Shown here: positions 3,852 through 6,740 of the stretch, in pieces | Layout: each line of letters starts with the position of its first letter | Position numbering within the stretch: position 1 is the first letter of the stretch | NCBI GenBank assembly: GCA_902803795.1 | Contig: CADCRC010000058.1 | Coordinates: 1-6,740 of the forward strand | Length of the DNA: 6,740 nt | Origin: an uncultured Erysipelotrichaceae bacterium | Lineage (GTDB): Bacteria > Bacillota_I > Bacilli_A > RF39 > UBA660 | Reading direction: 5' to 3' | The notes under the pieces: generated by a model | What the model saw: only the letters and a program-made list of their open reading frames with translations | Database searches by the model: none | Told to the model about the DNA's origin: nothing | Translations under genes and position numbers: made by a program

Positions 3852-6416
3852 ATGAAGAATAATCTTAGTTATTATGAATTATCTAATATGAATGAAGAAA
3901 ATATATTAAAATTGTATGAAACTTCTAAAAATGGACTTAATGAAAGTTCTGTTTCTAATAGGTTAGATGAATATGGGGATAATATTCCTACTGATAATAG
4001 AAAAAAAGGACCAATGTATTTTATAATTGATAGTTTTAAAGATAAGTTTATTTTAATACTTATTGTTCTAGCGATTATTAATTATTTTACTGGGGATCCT
4101 GTTGGTTCAATTATAATATTTATAATTACATTTATTAGTGCTTTAATTAGTTTTTCACAGAATTATTCTACTTATAGATTTAATTTAAAATTAAAAGAGA
4201 AGATTAGAATATTTACTGATGTAATTAGAAATGATAAACAAAAAGAAATAAGACAAGAAAAAGTTGTACTTGGTGATATTGTTACATTAAGTGCTGGTTC
4301 TGTAGTACCTGCTGATTTATATTTACTTGAAAGTAAAGATTTATTTATTAATCAATCTTCTTTTACTGGAGAATCTATTGCAGTTGAAAAAATTGCTTTT
4401 AAAACTGCTAAAATAAATGATGATGAAACTGATATTAAAAATATATGTTTAATGGGTACAACTGTTATTAGTGGTAATGGACTTGGTGTTGTTATTAAAA
4501 CTGGTCTTGATACATTTATGGGTAAGGTTAATGCTAAAGTATCTAATGTTAAAGATTTAACTACTTTTGAACAAGGTATTAATCATATTAGTTCAATGTT
4601 AATTAAATATATGATTGTAATATCGTTTCTTGTGTTTTGTATATATGGATTTATTAGAGGTAATATTCCACAAGCTTTATTATTTGCTTTGTCTGTGGCA
4701 GTAGGTATTACTCCTTCTATGTTACCAATGATTGTTAATGTTAATTTAACTCGAGGTTCTAAATTACTTTCTAAAAAGAAAACTTTAGTTAAGAATATAA
4801 AGTCTATTCAGAATCTTGGATCTATGGATATATTATGTACTGATAAAACTGGTACTTTAACTAAAAATAATATTGTATTACAAAAATATATTAATCTTTT
4901 GGGTGAAGATGATGATTATGTTTTAAAATGTGCTTATGTTAATAGTAAACTTAGTACAGGTTTTAAGAATTTAGTAGATAGAGCTATTAATCAATATGGA
5001 AAAGAACATAATATAGATATTTCTAATTATAGTAAAATTGATGAGATACCATTTGATTATACAAGAAAGAGATCTTCTATTGTAGTTCAAAATGAAAAAG
5101 AGTATTCTGTTATTGCAAAAGGTGCTTTGGAAGAAATTTTAAAAGTATGTGATATGGCATTAATTAAAAATAAAGAAGTTAAAATTACTGAGAATATTTG
5201 TAAAAATGCAGAAAATGAAGCTATATCTCTTGCAAAGAAGGGAATGCAAGTAATTGCTTTAGCGGTTAAACATGAATATAATGGTACTGATAAATTTAAT
5301 AAAGAGGATGAAACTAATTTTACTTTGATTGGTTTAATTGCTTTCTTAGATCCTCCTAAGATGGATGCTAAAAAAACAATTATGAATCTTAAAGATTTAG
5401 GTGTAACTACTAAAATACTTACTGGTGATAATAAATATGCTACTGAAGCGATTTGTGCTGCTGTTGGACTTCAAAGTAAAATACTTCTTGGAATTGATAT
5501 TGATAAGATGAATGATACTGAACTTTCTAAAGTAGTAGAGGATGTAAATGTTTTTGCTAGAATGAATCCATTACAAAAAGAAAGAGTAGTTGCTTTACTT
5601 AGGAAGAATGGTCATTGTGTTGGATATATGGGTGATGGAGTAAATGATGCACCTGCATTACATTCTTCGGATGTTGCTATTTCTGTTGATGATGCTACTG
5701 ATATTGCAAAAGAATCTAGTGATATTATTTTACTTGAACAAAATTTAGATGTAGTATATAATGGCGCAATTGAAGGAAGAAAGGTTTATGGAAATATTGT
5801 TAAATATATGAAACTTGCTTTATCTCAGGATTTTGGAGATGTATTTAGTATTATGATTTCTAGTATTTTTCTTCCATTTTTACCATTAATGCCAATTCAA
5901 ATGTTAATACAGGATTTTATAGTAGAAATATCACAAATAGGTATTCCATATGATAATGTAGATTTAGAATTTTTAAAAACACCTAAAAAATGGGATACTA
6001 AAGATTTAAGTAAATTTATGAGAATTTTTGGTATTATCAGTTCTATTACTGATGTTTGTGCATTTTTAATATTTTGGTTTATTTTTAAATATAATAGTAT
6101 AGATAAACAAATGTATTTTCAAACTGCTTGGTTTATAGAGTGTATTATTTCTGAGACATTAATAATTTATTATTTAAGGACTAATAGACTTAATTATTTT
6201 AAATCTAATCCTAGTAAAATACTTGTATGTTTATCATTAATTACAATTGCTTGTACTATATTAATACCGATAGTTTTATCTAGTTTTACAGAATTTCATT
6301 TTGTCATCTTACCTTTATATTATTATTTATATGTTATTGGTTTAGCAATTGTTTATGCGGTAATTGTTCAGTGTGTTAAGAAAATATATATTAAGAATAA
6401 TAATTCATGGTTATAA
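3852..6416 (+). CDS. mgtA: MgtA-type magnesium-transporting P-type ATPase
   Basis: An 854-residue ten-helix integral membrane pump of the P3B class, which uses ATP hydrolysis to import Mg2+ in characterised members. All catalytic signatures are present: TGES in the actuator domain (172-175), CTDKTGTLT with phosphorylated Asp331, KGALE in the nucleotide-binding domain (423-427), TGDN (524-527), and GDGVNDAP (594-601). Predicted helices lie at about 66-80, 84-101, 248-268, 273-296, 655-678, 679-697, 723-745, 756-775, 789-811 and 816-842. The M5-M6 stretch and the following PYDNVDLEFLKTPKKWD (699-715) are characteristic of MgtA/MgtB rather than calcium pumps. Length is slightly below the roughly 900 residues of enterobacterial MgtA. 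Membrane residues that differ from MgtA as I recall it: Ser289 where TPEMLP has Glu, Asp660 and Asp663 where the NFGN motif has Asn, Asp688 for Asn, and Glu692 for Asp. Cation preference is therefore not certain. Start supported by GAGGTGG (3841-3847). Confidence 0.93.
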   Translation: MKNNLSYYELSNMNEENILKLYETSKNGLNESSVSNRLDEYGDNIPTDNRKKGPMYFIIDSFKDKFILILIVLAIINYFTGDPVGSIIIFIITFISALISFSQNYSTYRFNLKLKEKIRIFTDVIRNDKQKEIRQEKVVLGDIVTLSAGSVVPADLYLLESKDLFINQSSFTGESIAVEKIAFKTAKINDDETDIKNICLMGTTVISGNGLGVVIKTGLDTFMGKVNAKVSNVKDLTTFEQGINHISSMLIKYMIVISFLVFCIYGFIRGNIPQALLFALSVAVGITPSMLPMIVNVNLTRGSKLLSKKKTLVKNIKSIQNLGSMDILCTDKTGTLTKNNIVLQKYINLLGEDDDYVLKCAYVNSKLSTGFKNLVDRAINQYGKEHNIDISNYSKIDEIPFDYTRKRSSIVVQNEKEYSVIAKGALEEILKVCDMALIKNKEVKITENICKNAENEAISLAKKGMQVIALAVKHEYNGTDKFNKEDETNFTLIGLIAFLDPPKMDAKKTIMNLKDLGVTTKILTGDNKYATEAICAAVGLQSKILLGIDIDKMNDTELSKVVEDVNVFARMNPLQKERVVALLRKNGHCVGYMGDGVNDAPALHSSDVAISVDDATDIAKESSDIILLEQNLDVVYNGAIEGRKVYGNIVKYMKLALSQDFGDVFSIMISSIFLPFLPLMPIQMLIQDFIVEISQIGIPYDNVDLEFLKTPKKWDTKDLSKFMRIFGIISSITDVCAFLIFWFIFKYNSIDKQMYFQTAWFIECIISETLIIYYLRTNRLNYFKSNPSKILVCLSLITIACTILIPIVLSSFTEFHFVILPLYYYLYVIGLAIVYAVIVQCVKKIYIKNNNSWL

Positions 6417-6481
6417 ATGATAATAATATATATTTATTATTTTATCTGATTGTTTATAAATTAGTAATAAATATTTATTTT

Positions 6482-6510
6482 TCAGCATTCTAAAAAAATG
6501 CTGATTTTTT
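6482..6510 (+). terminator. intrinsic terminator after mgtA
   Basis: A perfect 8-bp stem TCAGCATT/AATGCTGA (6482-6489 with 6497-6504) with a 7-nt loop is followed by six T residues (6505-6510). It is 66 nt past the mgtA stop and closes the transcription unit. The region between stop and terminator holds only AT-rich sequence with a weak AATAATA/TATTATT inverted repeat (6422-6441). Confidence 0.88.
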
Positions 6511-6570
6511 GTATTTATTATGAAGATATTTTTAATATTTATATTATTTTTAAATTATTTATATTATGTA

Positions 6571-6599
6571 TTGTCATGTTTAGTATTGTTGCGTATAAT
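6571..6599 (+). promoter_or_regulatory. near-consensus housekeeping promoter
   Basis: TTGTCA (6571-6576) and TATAAT (6594-6599) are separated by exactly 17 nt; the -35 matches consensus at five of six positions and the -10 at all six. The predicted start near 6606 gives a leader of about 20 nt before the ATG at 6627, with AGAAGGAG (6612-6619) as ribosome binding site. This is the clearest promoter in the window. Confidence 0.82.
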
Positions 6600-6626
6600 A
6601 TAACTAATAATAGAAGGAGTGATTCT

Positions 6627-6740
6627 ATGTCGACATTCCATAGTTATAAACAATTAAATATATTATCTAAAAGTATTAAATTATTTAGTACTTTCTTTTT
6701 ATTATCTTTTTTATTAATATTAAATGTTCATGCTGAAGAA
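6627..6740 (+). CDS. secreted or surface protein, 5' end only
   Basis: The first 38 codons of an open reading frame that runs off the window. The start has AGAAGGAG seven bases upstream and a strong promoter. The product begins with a polar segment containing three lysines (residues 8, 15 and 18), then a hydrophobic core FSTFFLLSFLLILN (20-33), then a VHA sequence followed by Glu-Glu. This is a Sec signal peptide with a likely signal peptidase I site after Ala36. There is no lipobox cysteine in the visible part. The mature protein is not in the window, so its function cannot be given. Confidence 0.8.
   Translation, partial: MSTFHSYKQLNILSKSIKLFSTFFLLSFLLILNVHAEE

Overview
The window is strongly AT-rich, by eye well under one-third G+C. 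Genes start with ATG behind AAGGAGG-type ribosome binding sites, and all six complete genes stop at TAA or TAG. Trp is encoded by TGG at conserved positions and no in-frame TGA is needed, so the standard bacterial code fits. This suggests a low-GC Bacillota (Firmicutes), possibly a gut-associated member of Bacilli, Erysipelotrichia or Clostridia. That assignment is inference from composition and signals. All recognisable genes lie on the + strand.

The left third (1-2421) looks accessory or phage-derived. A hairpin-rich leader precedes a protein that resembles the ADP-ribosyltransferase fold (115-975). A 270-nt intergenic stretch follows; it carries three consecutive stem-loops and a clean intrinsic terminator, and reads like an unrecognised small structured RNA (about 996-1171). 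Next is a KilA-N-domain phage-type protein (1245-2051) with a perfect 38-bp palindrome embedded in its reading frame. Downstream is a cluster of short degenerate repeats (2056-2159). Then comes a second copy (29 of 33 bases identical) of the leader found before the ART-like gene, now placed before an unrelated 73-residue glycine-zipper membrane protein (2200-2421). The same leader before two unrelated genes, flanking a roughly 2.1-kb unit, suggests a cassette-like or repeat-driven arrangement and is the main unexplained signal here.

The right two-thirds (2629-6510) looks like ordinary chromosome: a conserved hypothetical protein, an AlkD-like DNA alkylation repair protein 11 nt downstream, and a full-length MgtA-type P-type ATPase. 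The ATPase has its own extended -10 element and ends at a strong intrinsic terminator (6482-6510). Several membrane residues of the ATPase differ from those I recall for enterobacterial MgtA. The window ends in the first 38 codons of a secreted or surface protein with a Sec signal peptide, behind a near-consensus promoter.

Functional links are modest. The hypothetical gene and alkD very probably share a transcript. The ART-like gene, structured RNA, KilA-N gene and glycine-zipper gene may form one accessory island. A defence or phage-interaction role is a guess from the types of genes, not shown by the sequence.
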